33,028 nt of DNA from Sphingomonadaceae bacterium. Its GTDB lineage: Bacteria > Pseudomonadota > Alphaproteobacteria > Sphingomonadales > Sphingomonadaceae. The DNA lies in contig JASBUR010000011.1 in assembly GCA_030147805.1 (NCBI GenBank), forward strand, positions 1 through 33,028, read 5' to 3'. The notes under the pieces are model-generated. The model was not told the origin of the DNA. It saw only the letters and a list, made by a program, of their open reading frames with translations, and made no database searches. The translations under genes and the position numbers were made by a program. Shown here in pieces: positions 25,870 to 33,028 of the stretch (positions within the stretch are counted from its first letter, which is position 1; each line of letters starts with the position of its first letter).

Positions 25870-27459
25870 CTACTCCCTGATGTCGCGATGTCGCGTCTCG
25901 GGGAGCCAGATCAGCGTCACGACGAACGCCATCGCCACGACGCCGACGGTGTACCAGAGCCCCGAGAAGGCATCGCCAGTGCGCATCACGATGTACTGCT
26001 GGATGAACGGCAGGAAGCCGCCGAAATAGCCAGTGCCGATATGATAGGGGATCGACATCGAGGTGTAGCGGACGCGCGCTGGAAACAGCTCGACGAGGAT
26101 CGCCGCGACTTGACCGTAGGTCATCGCCGACAGCGCCACCATCGCCGCCACGCCGAGAATGATCTTCCATGGCTGCTTCTCTGCGGGGTCGGCCTGATCG
26201 GGGTAGCCGGCCGCGGTCACCGCCGCGAGATAGGCCGCCTCGTCGAAGCCGGCGACGCGCTGGCCGCCGACGTTGAGCGCCAGTGTCGGCGCCTCGCGCT
26301 TCGAATAGCTGATGCCGCGCTTGCTGAGCAGGCTGAGCGCCTTGGCGCAATCGGTCTCGTGCGTGCGGGCGAAGACGTTGAAGTCGCAGTCGGGAAGCTC
26401 GAGCGTGACCGGGGCCTGCGCGATGGCACGCGACAATGCCGGGTTGGCACCGTCAGCCATCAGCCAGAACAGCGGGAACAGCAGCAGCATCGACAGCGCG
26501 TAGCCGGCGAGCAGAAGCCGCTTGCGCCCGGTGCGGTCGGACAGCCAGCCGAAGAACACGTAGAGCGGCGCGGCGATCACCGCCCCGATCGCCAGATAGA
26601 CCAGCGCCTCGGATTCGGGGACGCGCGCGGTTCCGGTCAGGAAATAGAGCGTTCCGAACTGCGAGGTGTAATAGATCACCGTCAGGCCGGCGGCGACGCC
26701 GAACAGCGCCACGAACAGATTCTGGAAATTGCCGGGCTTGAAGCTGTCGACGATCGGGTTCTTCGAGGTGGTCCCCGCCGCCTTCATCGCGGTGAAGATC
26801 GGGCTCTCCGACAGCTTCATGCGGATGTAGATCGAGATCGCCAGCATCACCAGCGAGGCGAGGAAGGGCAGACGCCAGCCCCAGGCCTCGAACTGCTCGG
26901 TGGTCATCGCCGAGCGGCAGGCAAGCACGACGATCAGACACAGCAGGAAGCCGCCGACCACCGATATCTGGATCCAGCTGGTATACTGGCCACGCTTGGT
27001 GGGCGGCGCATGCTCGGCGACGTAGATCGCCGCGCCGCCATATTCGCCGCCGAGCGCCAGTCCCTGGAGCAGCCGCAACAGCAGCAGCAGCGCCGGTGCC
27101 CAGAGGCCGGCGTTGGCGTAGGTCGGCAGCAGGCCGATCGCCGCGGTGGCGCCGCCCATCAACGTGATGGTGACGAGGAACGTGTACTTGCGGCCGACGC
27201 GGTCGCCGAAATAGCCGAACAGCACCGCGCCGAGCGGCCGAACGCCGAAGCCGGCGCCGAAGGTGGCGAGCGAGGCCAGCAGGGCGGCCGTCGGATTGTC
27301 GATCGGGAAGAACAGCTTGCCGATCAGCGCGGCGAGGATTCCGTAGAGGAAGAAATCATACCATTCGAACACCGTGCCGAGCGACGAGGCGGTGATCACC
27401 AGCCGGTCGCGCTTCGGATCGATCACCGCGGCCTCGGCCGCCGGTTGAATACTCGCCAT
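25870..27459 (-). CDS. MFS transporter, metabolite:H+ symporter (MHS) type, with inserted loop
   Basis: This 529-residue inner-membrane carrier starts with the MHS signature (SSLGTVFEWYDFFLYG) and has GDRVGRKYTF in loop 2-3, LLRLLQGLALGGEYGGA in helix 4 and SDRTGRKRLLL in loop 8-9. Relatives import organic acids or osmolytes with protons. Between the eighth and ninth hydrophobic segments (about residues 337-430) lies an extra hydrophilic domain of some 90 residues with two cysteines (Cys358, Cys371), far longer than a normal loop. It is the first gene of an operon with the CoA-transferase. The start at 27459 has only a weak AAGAGA site. Confidence 0.92.
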   Translation of the reverse strand: MASIQPAAEAAVIDPKRDRLVITASSLGTVFEWYDFFLYGILAALIGKLFFPIDNPTAALLASLATFGAGFGVRPLGAVLFGYFGDRVGRKYTFLVTITLMGGATAAIGLLPTYANAGLWAPALLLLLRLLQGLALGGEYGGAAIYVAEHAPPTKRGQYTSWIQISVVGGFLLCLIVVLACRSAMTTEQFEAWGWRLPFLASLVMLAISIYIRMKLSESPIFTAMKAAGTTSKNPIVDSFKPGNFQNLFVALFGVAAGLTVIYYTSQFGTLYFLTGTARVPESEALVYLAIGAVIAAPLYVFFGWLSDRTGRKRLLLAGYALSMLLLFPLFWLMADGANPALSRAIAQAPVTLELPDCDFNVFARTHETDCAKALSLLSKRGISYSKREAPTLALNVGGQRVAGFDEAAYLAAVTAAGYPDQADPAEKQPWKIILGVAAMVALSAMTYGQVAAILVELFPARVRYTSMSIPYHIGTGYFGGFLPFIQQYIVMRTGDAFSGLWYTVGVVAMAFVVTLIWLPETRHRDIRE

Positions 27460-27563
27460 CGGTTCTCTTACCCCTCCCCGTCGTTGCGGGCACGATAGCG
27501 ATTTTCGCTGCGCCGACCAGCGTCTCGGCGCCAGCGCCGGCGAGACCGCACGATCGGCGGTCA

Positions 27564-27595
27564 CCAAACAAAAGGGCGGGCCTTTCGGCCCGCCC
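27564..27595 (-). terminator. Intrinsic terminator of the tonB-exbBDD operon
   Basis: On the minus strand a perfect 9-bp stem GGGCGGGCC / GGCCCGCCC with a GAAA tetraloop (27574-27595) is followed by TTTTGTTTGG. It begins 25 nt after the stop of the last exbD gene. This is a textbook rho-independent terminator and separates the operon from the MFS gene downstream. Confidence 0.9.
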
Positions 27596-27620
27596 CAATG
27601 GCTGGAAACCAGTGCGTCGG

Positions 27621-28055
27621 CTACTGGGCGTACGCCTCGTTGCCGACGAAGCCCATCTTGGTGATGCCGGCGCGCTGCGCGTCGGCCATGACCATGTTGA
27701 CCGTCTCGTAGCGGGCCAGCGCGTCGGGCTTCAGGTGAAGCTCGGGCTGCGGGTCCATGTCGGCCGCCTGCTTGAGGTAGCCGCGAAGCTGCGCTTCGGT
27801 GACCTTGGTCTTGTTCCAGTAGATGTCGTTCAGGAAGTCGATCTCGAGCCGGTTGATCACCGGGTCGACCGCATCGGGAGGCGGCGTCTGGTTGGTGTTC
27901 GACGGCAGATCGAGCTTCACAGCGTGCGTCTGAATCGGAATGGTGATGATGAACATGATGAGGAGCACGAGCATCACGTCGATCAGCGGAGTGGTGTTGA
28001 TATCCACCATCTCGCCGCCGCCGCCGCCGTCCGCTCCTCCGACCTGCATTGCCAT
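27621..28055 (-). CDS. exbD: ExbD/TolR-type proton-channel protein (second exbD)
   Basis: This 144-residue inner-membrane protein has one membrane helix near the N-terminus (MVDINTTPLIDVMLVLLIMFI), whose Asp in PLIDVMLVLL is the proton-carrying residue of ExbD. The periplasmic domain follows, with YWNKTKVTEAQLRGYLKQAA and RYETVNMVMADAQRAGITKMGFVG. It powers TonB together with ExbB. AAGGAG lies upstream of the ATG. It is the last gene of the operon, after a second, different exbD gene. Confidence 0.95.
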   Translation of the reverse strand: MAMQVGGADGGGGGEMVDINTTPLIDVMLVLLIMFIITIPIQTHAVKLDLPSNTNQTPPPDAVDPVINRLEIDFLNDIYWNKTKVTEAQLRGYLKQAADMDPQPELHLKPDALARYETVNMVMADAQRAGITKMGFVGNEAYAQ

Positions 28056-28118
28056 CTTGTTTACTCCTTGTCGCCGATCTCCGGCGTCCGCCCCGGAGAG
28101 CGGACGCCGGCAATCCGG

Positions 28119-28607
28119 CTATCGGGTGGTCATTCCAGCGACCGGCTCCGAGATGAAGCCCACCTTCTGGTAACCCGAGCGCTGCATCGTGAAGATCACG
28201 CCACCGATGCACCGATATTCCGCGTCCGCGTCGCCGCGGATGTGAACCTCGGGCAGCTCGATCGGCGCGCCGGCCGCCTTGAGGCGGTCGACTTCCTTCA
28301 CGAGGTAACCGGTCGCCTTGTCGAGAAGTTCGGCGTTGGTGCCGAACCGCTGCAGGCCCCAGTAGACATCGCAGTTCGAATCGACCGACAGCAGCACGTT
28401 TTCCGGCTTCGTCGTCGTCGGCTGGCTGCTGACCTTCGGGAGCCGCAGCGGCACCGTCTGGATCACCACCGGCACGGCGATGAGGAAGATGATGAGCAGC
28501 ACCAGCATGACGTCGACGAGCGGCGTCGTGTTGATGTCCGACATCGGTGCGCCACCGGCGGCATCGTCAGCCGAATTGCCCTCGGCTGGGCCGACACTCA
28601 TAGCCAT
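28119..28607 (-). CDS. exbD: ExbD/TolR-type proton-channel protein (first exbD)
   Basis: This 162-residue relative of the next gene has the same core MSDINTTPLVDVMLVLLIIF with the conserved Asp. Its periplasmic part is longer and has two cysteines (NCDVYW and YRCIGGV). VHIRGDADAEYRCIGGVIFTMQRSG matches the family's C-terminal pattern. Having two different exbD genes after exbB is common in sphingomonads and some other proteobacteria; the stator may be a hetero-oligomer. It is 35 nt from exbB. Confidence 0.94.
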   Translation of the reverse strand: MAMSVGPAEGNSADDAAGGAPMSDINTTPLVDVMLVLLIIFLIAVPVVIQTVPLRLPKVSSQPTTTKPENVLLSVDSNCDVYWGLQRFGTNAELLDKATGYLVKEVDRLKAAGAPIELPEVHIRGDADAEYRCIGGVIFTMQRSGYQKVGFISEPVAGMTTR

Positions 28608-28642
28608 GGGCTAGTCCTATCCTAAACCGTTTGTGGCAGGCT

Positions 28643-29377
28643 TTAGGCGCGGACGCCCTGGCTGACAGTGGCGGTCGGCGCCGACGGCGGCGTCGTCGCG
28701 GGAGCGACGCGGCTGCCCGAGATGAGCGAACCATGGACGTCGGCCGCGAAGGCGTTGAGGCGGTCCTGCAGCGCCTTGTTGCGACGGATCAGCCAGTTGT
28801 AGCCGAGCACCGCCGGAACCGCGACGACGAGACCGATGGCGGTCATGATCAGCGCCTCACCGACCGGACCCGCGACCTTGTCGATCGAGGCCTGACCGGC
28901 GATGCCGATGTTGATCAGCGCGCGATAGATGCCGACGACGGTGCCGAAGAGGCCGATGAACGGCGCGGTCGAACCGACCGAGGCGAGGAACGCGAGGCCC
29001 GACTGGAGCTTCGAGTTGATCGAGTTGGTCGAACGCTGCAGCGACATCGTCACCCACTCGTGGCGATCGATCTTGTCGGTCAGGCGACCTTCGTGATGCT
29101 CCGAAGCGCGCAGGCCGTCGTCGACGAGCTGGCGGAACGCCGAGTTCTTCGGGAGCTTGGCAGCGCCCTCCTTGAGGCTCGCGGCCTTCCAGAAGGTTTT
29201 GTCGAGCTCGTCGGCTTCCTTCATCACCTTCCGCTGATCCCACACCTTGGTGAAGATGATGTACCAGCTGACCAGCGACATGATGACCATGATGCCGAAG
29301 GTCGCCTGGGCGATGATACCGCCCTGTTCGAGAGCGGCCTGAAGGCCATACGGATTTTCGGTTGCAACGGTTTCCAT
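28643..29377 (-). CDS. exbB: ExbB/TolQ/MotA-type proton-channel protein
   Basis: This 244-residue inner-membrane protein has three hydrophobic segments: IIAQATFGIMVIMSLVSWYIIF near the N-terminus, LAFLASVGSTAPFIGLFGTVVGI (the proton-channel helix with the conserved Thr and Gly residues), and GEALIMTAIGLVVAVPAVLGYN. It forms the motor that uses the proton gradient to energise TonB. AGGGG lies upstream of the ATG. It follows tonB by 75 nt and precedes two exbD genes. Confidence 0.96.
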   Translation of the reverse strand: METVATENPYGLQAALEQGGIIAQATFGIMVIMSLVSWYIIFTKVWDQRKVMKEADELDKTFWKAASLKEGAAKLPKNSAFRQLVDDGLRASEHHEGRLTDKIDRHEWVTMSLQRSTNSINSKLQSGLAFLASVGSTAPFIGLFGTVVGIYRALINIGIAGQASIDKVAGPVGEALIMTAIGLVVAVPAVLGYNWLIRRNKALQDRLNAFAADVHGSLISGSRVAPATTPPSAPTATVSQGVRA

Positions 29378-29452
29378 CGCTTTTCCCCTAAATGACTTTG
29401 TTCTTTGAAGTTGAAACGACGGCCCGGGCGGGGACGCCCGGGCCGATGACCC

Positions 29453-30109
29453 TTAATCTTCCGGAATCTGCCAGCGCACCGACTGTGCACGGGTCTCCCT
29501 GACCGGCTTGCCGCCCTGCAGCGCCGGATTGAACCGGAAGCGCCGCTCGACGAGTTCGCAGGTCCGACGGTCGAGGCGGTCATGACCGCTCGAGCGCGTT
29601 ACCGCACAGCTGCCGGGCGTCACGCGTCCCTGCTCGTTCACTTCGTAGCGAACGGCGGTGACGCCCTGTTCCTCGGCGCGCAGCGACGCATCCGGATAGT
29701 CGTCGGTGCTGATCGACGCACCGAGGCGACCGCGCGGGGTAGCGCGCTGCGTGGGGCCGGCCGGCGGCGGCGGCGGTGCCGGCGGCGTGACCACCACCCT
29801 CGGCGGCTCCGGGGTCGGAACCGTGGTCTGGATGGTGATGGCGGGCGGCGGCGGAGCCGTCGTCTCGACCACGACCTCGGGCGGCGGAACGTAAGGAGGA
29901 ATCTCCTCCATTTCCGGCGGCGGGGGCGGCGGCTCTTCCTCGATCTTTGGCTCTTCGACCTCGAAGGTCTCGAGCGGGCCAGTGATAACCTTGACAGCCT
30001 TCAACGCCAAACCGGTGATGAGGGCATAGCCAAGGAAGACGTGGAGCAACGCGACGATGCCAAGTGACACCACCCGCGTGCTGCTCATTCCTTCATCCGC
30101 AAAAGCCAT
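29453..30109 (-). CDS. tonB: TonB energy-transducing protein
   Basis: This 218-residue protein has an N-terminal membrane anchor (about 13-36: VVSLGIVALLHVFLGYALITG), a Pro/Glu/Val-rich periplasm-spanning segment (about 53-120, with two runs of five or six prolines) and a C-terminal TonB domain (about 135-215) with YPDASLRAEEQGVTAVRYEVNEQGRV and LVERRFRFNPALQGGKPV. It carries energy to TonB-dependent outer-membrane receptors. The start is uncertain: an AGGAGG lies 18 nt upstream, too far, and an ATG at 30088 (MSSTRVV) is possible. It is first in the operon. Confidence 0.94.
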   Translation of the reverse strand: MAFADEGMSSTRVVSLGIVALLHVFLGYALITGLALKAVKVITGPLETFEVEEPKIEEEPPPPPPEMEEIPPYVPPPEVVVETTAPPPPAITIQTTVPTPEPPRVVVTPPAPPPPPAGPTQRATPRGRLGASISTDDYPDASLRAEEQGVTAVRYEVNEQGRVTPGSCAVTRSSGHDRLDRRTCELVERRFRFNPALQGGKPVRETRAQSVRWQIPED

Positions 30110-30499
30110 AGTGCCGCGCGAAACTCCCTCCTAAACCCTCGCTGCGAACGCAGCCTCAATGCTGCATCCGTTCTGGTCCGGAAAGCGTTGCGTCGTGATG
30201 ACGCGGCTTGCCCGAAACCTGATCCCGCAACAGGCGCTGCGTCGGATACGGCAGGCTACAAAACGGCCGGAGCAAGCCTTTTTGTTGCTTTGCCCACCCC
30301 GTTGAATCGCCCCATAACCCGCGGCTACCCTCCTCGCAACCGCTTTCCTCGGAGAGCATGCCGCATCGATAAACCGACGGAAAGACCCATAGTTGCGAAC
30401 CGGTGATGAAATAGCGGACTTTCTTAAGGCTAGAGTCAGCCCGCATGCGGGATTGTTACATTATGCCCATATTGGGTATCGCGTTCAGAGAGGTACGAT
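30110..30499. other. 390-nt intergenic region between tonB and a divergent unknown gene
   Basis: No convincing gene is seen here. The region must hold the tonB promoter (leftward) and that of the secreted unknown protein (rightward). I found no clear Fur box. Close to the rightward gene are a 12-bp perfect palindrome CCCGCATGCGGG (30440-30451), the inverted repeat CCCA-tat-TGGG (30466-30476) and a GANTC site (30434-30438). A TTGTTA (30454-30459) could be a -35 box. None of these is assigned. Confidence 0.5.
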
Positions 30500-31327
30500 A
30501 TGAGCCTTCGCCACCCCCTGCTGGGCGCCGCCCTGCTGGCCCTGACGCTGCCGACCGCCGCGGGCGCGCAGCCGTCGACGGTCGAAGGCTTCGCCGACGT
30601 CGCCGATCTCACCATCGGTTCGCCCGTCGTCCTGCGCGCATCGATCCGCAAGGCGGAGAAGCTCAACAGGAAGGAGGCCCCCGACGTCGCCCCGGGGCGC
30701 GTCCGCATGCTGATCGAGGCTGACGTTCAGGGCGTCCTCACGGCGCGCGAGCCGGTGCCGGCGCGGATCGAGTATCTGTGGGAGGGACCGCTCGACGCAC
30801 GTGGCAAGGCGCCCCGGCTCAAGGGGCTGCCGGTGCTGCTCTTCCTTCAGCGCGTCCCCGGGCGCGAGGGCCAGTATCAGCTCACGTCGCGCAACGGCCA
30901 GATCGCCGCGACCGCGCGATCGGAGGCTGCCGCACGACGCGTGCTCACCGACCTGCGCTCGCCCGAGGTGCGCGACCTGCGCATCACCGGCATCGGCAGC
31001 GCCTTCCACGTGCGCGGCAGCATCCCGGGAGAAGCGGAGAGCCAGATCTTCCTGACCACCGCCAGCGGCCGACCGGTGTCGCTGGTGGTTCTGTCGCGGC
31101 CGGGCCAGGCCAAGAGCTTCAGCGTCGCGCTGAGCGACATCATCGACGACGCCGCCGGCTCGGTGCCGCGCGATACGCTGATGTGGTACCGCCTCGCCTG
31201 CGCCTTGCCGCCGGCGGTCCCCGCCACGGCGGTCGACGAGCTCGCCCCCGAGGACCGGCAGGCGGTCGCCGCCGACTATGACTTCGTCCGCAATGCGCTC
31301 GGCGCGTGCGGACGGACGCTTCGCTAG
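30500..31327 (+). CDS. Secreted protein of unknown function
   Basis: This 275-residue protein has a clear signal peptide (MSLRHPLLGAALLALTLPTA, cut near AGA-QP). The mature protein reads as beta-rich: VADLTIGSPVVLRASIRKAE, VRMLIEADVQGVLTAREPVPARIEYLWEG, LPVLLFLQRVPGREGQYQLTS. I recognise no domain. Two cysteines lie near the C-terminus (ACALPP, GACGR). GAGAGG lies 7 nt upstream of the ATG. Its TAG stop overlaps the stop of folB on the opposite strand (shared CTAG), so the two transcripts converge. It may be a lineage-specific envelope protein. Confidence 0.8.
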   Translation: MSLRHPLLGAALLALTLPTAAGAQPSTVEGFADVADLTIGSPVVLRASIRKAEKLNRKEAPDVAPGRVRMLIEADVQGVLTAREPVPARIEYLWEGPLDARGKAPRLKGLPVLLFLQRVPGREGQYQLTSRNGQIAATARSEAAARRVLTDLRSPEVRDLRITGIGSAFHVRGSIPGEAESQIFLTTASGRPVSLVVLSRPGQAKSFSVALSDIIDDAAGSVPRDTLMWYRLACALPPAVPATAVDELAPEDRQAVAADYDFVRNALGACGRTLR

Positions 31328-31722
31328 AAGGAAGCGAGTTCGACGCCCACCGCCGCACAATCGGGATAGATGTCGGGCTTGCAAGTCGAGACGCGCAGCG
31401 CGGTGACGCCCTGGCGCGCCGCGACGAGGTCGTAGATCGCCCGACAGATCGTTTCCTGCAGATTGTAGCGGCGCTCGGCGACGAGCTGCAGCACCGTCGA
31501 ACGCAGGAAATCATAGTTCCAGGCCGACGCCACGACGTCGTCGGTCGGAAACGATCGCGCGTCGAGCCACACCTCGATGTTGACGCGCAGCCGCTGCGGC
31601 GCGCCGACCTCGAAGTCGTGAAAGCCGATGTCGACGTCGAGGTCGAAATCCTGGAGGAAAATCTTCCGCGCCTTGGGCGCGAGCTCGGCGGGTACGAGAC
31701 CCTGCAGGTCGTCGATCTTCAT
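31324..31722 (-). CDS. folB: Dihydroneopterin aldolase
   Basis: This 132-residue protein of the FolB family forms 6-hydroxymethyl-dihydropterin in folate synthesis. The family pattern is visible: [32 protein letters not shown], the active-site Tyr in WNYDFL, the substrate-binding Glu in [12 protein letters not shown], and the catalytic Lys in [11 protein letters not shown]. The N-terminal 18 residues precede the usual domain. It is coupled by a 4-nt overlap to the upstream SDR gene, which suggests a shared pterin pathway. Monofunctional epimerase (FolX) activity is an alternative. Confidence 0.9.
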   Translation of the reverse strand: MKIDDLQGLVPAELAPKARKIFLQDFDLDVDIGFHDFEVGAPQRLRVNIEVWLDARSFPTDDVVASAWNYDFLRSTVLQLVAERRYNLQETICRAIYDLVAARQGVTALRVSTCKPDIYPDCAAVGVELASF

Positions 31723-32498
31723 TCGTCCCCCACCATGAACGCCACGTCGCGCGGCAGCCCCATCAGCCGCTGCCCGGCGTCGAGCGTGATCGTCTGTCCG
31801 TGCAAGGTCGGCGTCGCGACGATGAAGCGAAGCGCCGAGACGATCTCCTCGACCTGCACGCCGCGGCCGAGCGGGTTGTGCGTGTGCGCCTTGTCGAAAT
31901 TCGCGCGCGACTGCGGCCCGCTCACCATCGTCACCGCCGGCGCGATCGCGTTGACGCGGATGCGCGGCGCCAGCGCGCGCGCCGACAGCTCGGTCAGTCC
32001 GAGCAGCCCATATTTGCTGATCGTGTAGGTGAAGAAGTCGGGGTTGAGCGCGAACAGCTTCACGTCGAGCATGTTGACGACGAGGCCGTTCACCCCGTCG
32101 GGGAGCGCCTTGGCGAACGCCTGCGTCAGCAGCGCCGGCGCGCGCAGATTGACGTCGAGATGCCGCGTCCAGCCGGCGAGATCGAAATCGAGGTGCGTAT
32201 CATAGTCGAACCGCGAGGCGTTGTTGACGAGCAGCCCGAGCGGCGCCCCCGCGTCGGCCGCGGCGGCGATCAGCTCCGACGCCGAATCGGGATCGGCGAG
32301 ATCGGCGCGAACGATCCGCGCCTGCCCGCCCGCTGCCGCGATCTCGGCCTTCACCGTCTCCGCCTCGTCGGCCGATCGGTTGCAATGGATGACGACCTGC
32401 CAGCCGTCGGTCGCGAGCGCGCGCGCCATGGCGGCACCAATGCGCCGGGCGGCACCGGTCACGATCGCCGTGCGGGGAGTTCCGAATTCGGGGGTCAT
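31719..32498 (-). CDS. SDR oxidoreductase with pteridine-reductase (PTR1/FolM) catalytic signature
   Basis: This 259-residue short-chain dehydrogenase has the NADPH-binding TGAARRIG (14-21), VNNAS (91-95) and the YxxxK pair Tyr158/Lys162 (YTISK). Where most SDRs carry a catalytic Ser, it has Asp145 (VVNMLD), 13 residues before the Tyr. This Asp-Tyr-Lys arrangement is that of PTR1 and FolM, which reduce pterins or dihydrofolate. Overlap with folB by 4 nt supports a pterin role. It might stand in for, or back up, a classic dihydrofolate reductase. Substrate not proven. Confidence 0.9.
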   Translation of the reverse strand: MTPEFGTPRTAIVTGAARRIGAAMARALATDGWQVVIHCNRSADEAETVKAEIAAAGGQARIVRADLADPDSASELIAAAADAGAPLGLLVNNASRFDYDTHLDFDLAGWTRHLDVNLRAPALLTQAFAKALPDGVNGLVVNMLDVKLFALNPDFFTYTISKYGLLGLTELSARALAPRIRVNAIAPAVTMVSGPQSRANFDKAHTHNPLGRGVQVEEIVSALRFIVATPTLHGQTITLDAGQRLMGLPRDVAFMVGDE

Positions 32499-32584
32499 CG
32501 ACCGCGCCGATACAGGCTGCCCTCATTTTGGGCAAGGCGAGGCGACTCGTGGAATTGCCGCAGCCTGGCGCCCAAGTCCCGCGG

Positions 32585-32654
32585 TTGGCCACAGGCTTTT
32601 CCACAAGGCTGGTGGATAAGTCGAACGCTCGCTTGTGGCCGGCAGAGGCGAGTC
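32585..32654. promoter_or_regulatory. Cluster of DnaA-box-like and GANTC sites upstream of uvrC
   Basis: TTTTCCACA (32597-32605) and GGTGGATAA (32611-32619, opposite orientation) each differ from the DnaA box TTATCCACA by one base and face each other 5 nt apart. TTGGCCACA (32585-32593) is a weaker third. GGCCACA (32587-32593) and TGTGGCC (32634-32640) form an outer inverted repeat. GANTC sites are GAGTC at 32650-32654, 16 nt before the uvrC ATG, and GACTC at 32544-32548. The patch may place uvrC under DnaA and CcrM/GcrA control; this is inference. Confidence 0.5.
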
Positions 32655-32669
32655 CTAACTGTAAACCGA

Positions 32670-33028
32670 ATGAGCGAAACCCCGATCAGCGACCGGTTTT
32701 CCGAGGAGCAGGCGACCTACGCCGTGCGCGGACGCGACAAGCCCGATCTCGATCAGGGCGTCGCGGCGATCCGCAACGTGCTGAAGACGCTGCCGCCGCG
32801 GCCGGGGGTCTACCGGATGATCGATGCGGCGGGCGATCCGATCTATGTCGGCAAGGCGCGCAGCCTGAAGAATCGCGTCGCCAACTACACGCAGGTCAAC
32901 CGCCTCCCCCGGCGGCTGCAGCGCATGGTGGCGCTGACGCGGTCGATGACGATCGTCACCACCGCGACCGAGGCCGAGGCGCTGCTGCTCGAGGCGCAGC
33001 TGATCAAGCGCTTCCGCCCCGCCTACAA
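32670..33028 (+). CDS. uvrC: UvrABC excinuclease subunit C, 5' part (cut by window edge)
   Basis: The first 119 codons are visible. The GIY-YIG nuclease domain is plain: [20 protein letters not shown] followed by [12 protein letters not shown], which makes the 3' incision in nucleotide excision repair. [21 protein letters not shown], at the window edge, is the family's conserved next segment. About 30 extra residues precede the domain. The ATG at 32670 has no strong ribosome binding site. The rest of the gene lies to the right of the window. Confidence 0.95.
   Translation, partial: MSETPISDRFSEEQATYAVRGRDKPDLDQGVAAIRNVLKTLPPRPGVYRMIDAAGDPIYVGKARSLKNRVANYTQVNRLPRRLQRMVALTRSMTIVTTATEAEALLLEAQLIKRFRPAY

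Noticed and set aside
30110..30300. Fur box in the tonB promoter region
   Set aside because: No sequence close to the 19-bp Fur consensus or to alphaproteobacterial iron-responsive elements was found.

Overview
The window looks like ordinary chromosome from a high-GC alphaproteobacterium, most probably a member of the Sphingomonadales. The evidence is very GC-rich coding on both strands, a GcrA cell-cycle regulator, FixL/FixJ-like signalling proteins, a tonB-exbB-exbD-exbD operon, and an argD-argF-hslO block. I recognise 38 protein genes, two of them cut by the window edges, and no rRNA, tRNA or CRISPR array.

Layout. 1-49: start of an IS630-type transposase running off the left edge. 137-2362: a NIPSNAP / ABM-monooxygenase / GST operon, divergent from an ArsR-type regulator, with a 26-bp near-perfect palindrome between them. 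2424-5013: an exported MetX-like alpha/beta hydrolase, gcrA and an ABC-2 permease. 5163-8267: argD, argF and hslO; a hairpin with a T-run precedes argD. 8343-10357: a small secreted protein, apaG and metZ. 10524-15744: a sensory cluster of a FixJ-type regulator, an HD-GYP protein, a CHASE3/triple-PAS histidine kinase with a FixL-type haem-pocket signature, a lone receiver and a DUF6894-like protein. 15806-18046: a catalase-peroxidase with a signal peptide. 18303-20219: a lipoprotein, upp and a GNAT acetyltransferase. 20267-21682: a small metal/thiol regulon, described below. 21696-24705: ung, a DUF985 cupin, a PNPOx-like stress protein, and a DUF4398 / OmpA pair. 24726-27459: a family III CoA-transferase and an MHS-type MFS transporter in one operon. 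27621-30109: the tonB-exbB-exbD-exbD operon with a clear terminator. 30500-32498: a secreted unknown protein, folB and a pteridine-reductase-like SDR. 32670-end: the 5' part of uvrC, behind a patch of DnaA-box-like and GANTC sites.

The most interesting locus is 20267-21682. A MerR-family regulator close to mercury MerR faces a fusion of a monothiol glutaredoxin with a MauE/DoxX-like membrane domain. Beyond the fusion is a 25-residue peptide with six cysteines in its last 13 residues and a good ribosome binding site. The fusion and the peptide each have the same promoter: a TTGACT -35 box, a 16-bp perfect palindrome whose half-sites CCGTAC/GTACGG match the classic mer operator, and a 20-bp spacer. 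The regulator keeps two of the three mercury-binding cysteines and has Asp where the third should be. I infer a compact, self-regulated metal or thiol-stress regulon using a metallothionein-like peptide instead of mercuric reductase.

A second theme is signalling. The kinase, its overlapping receiver, the FixJ-type regulator and the HD-GYP protein could link oxygen or haem redox state to transcription and cyclic-di-GMP. A third is cell-cycle control: gcrA is here, and GANTC (CcrM) sites overlap both mer-like -35 boxes and lie upstream of uvrC.
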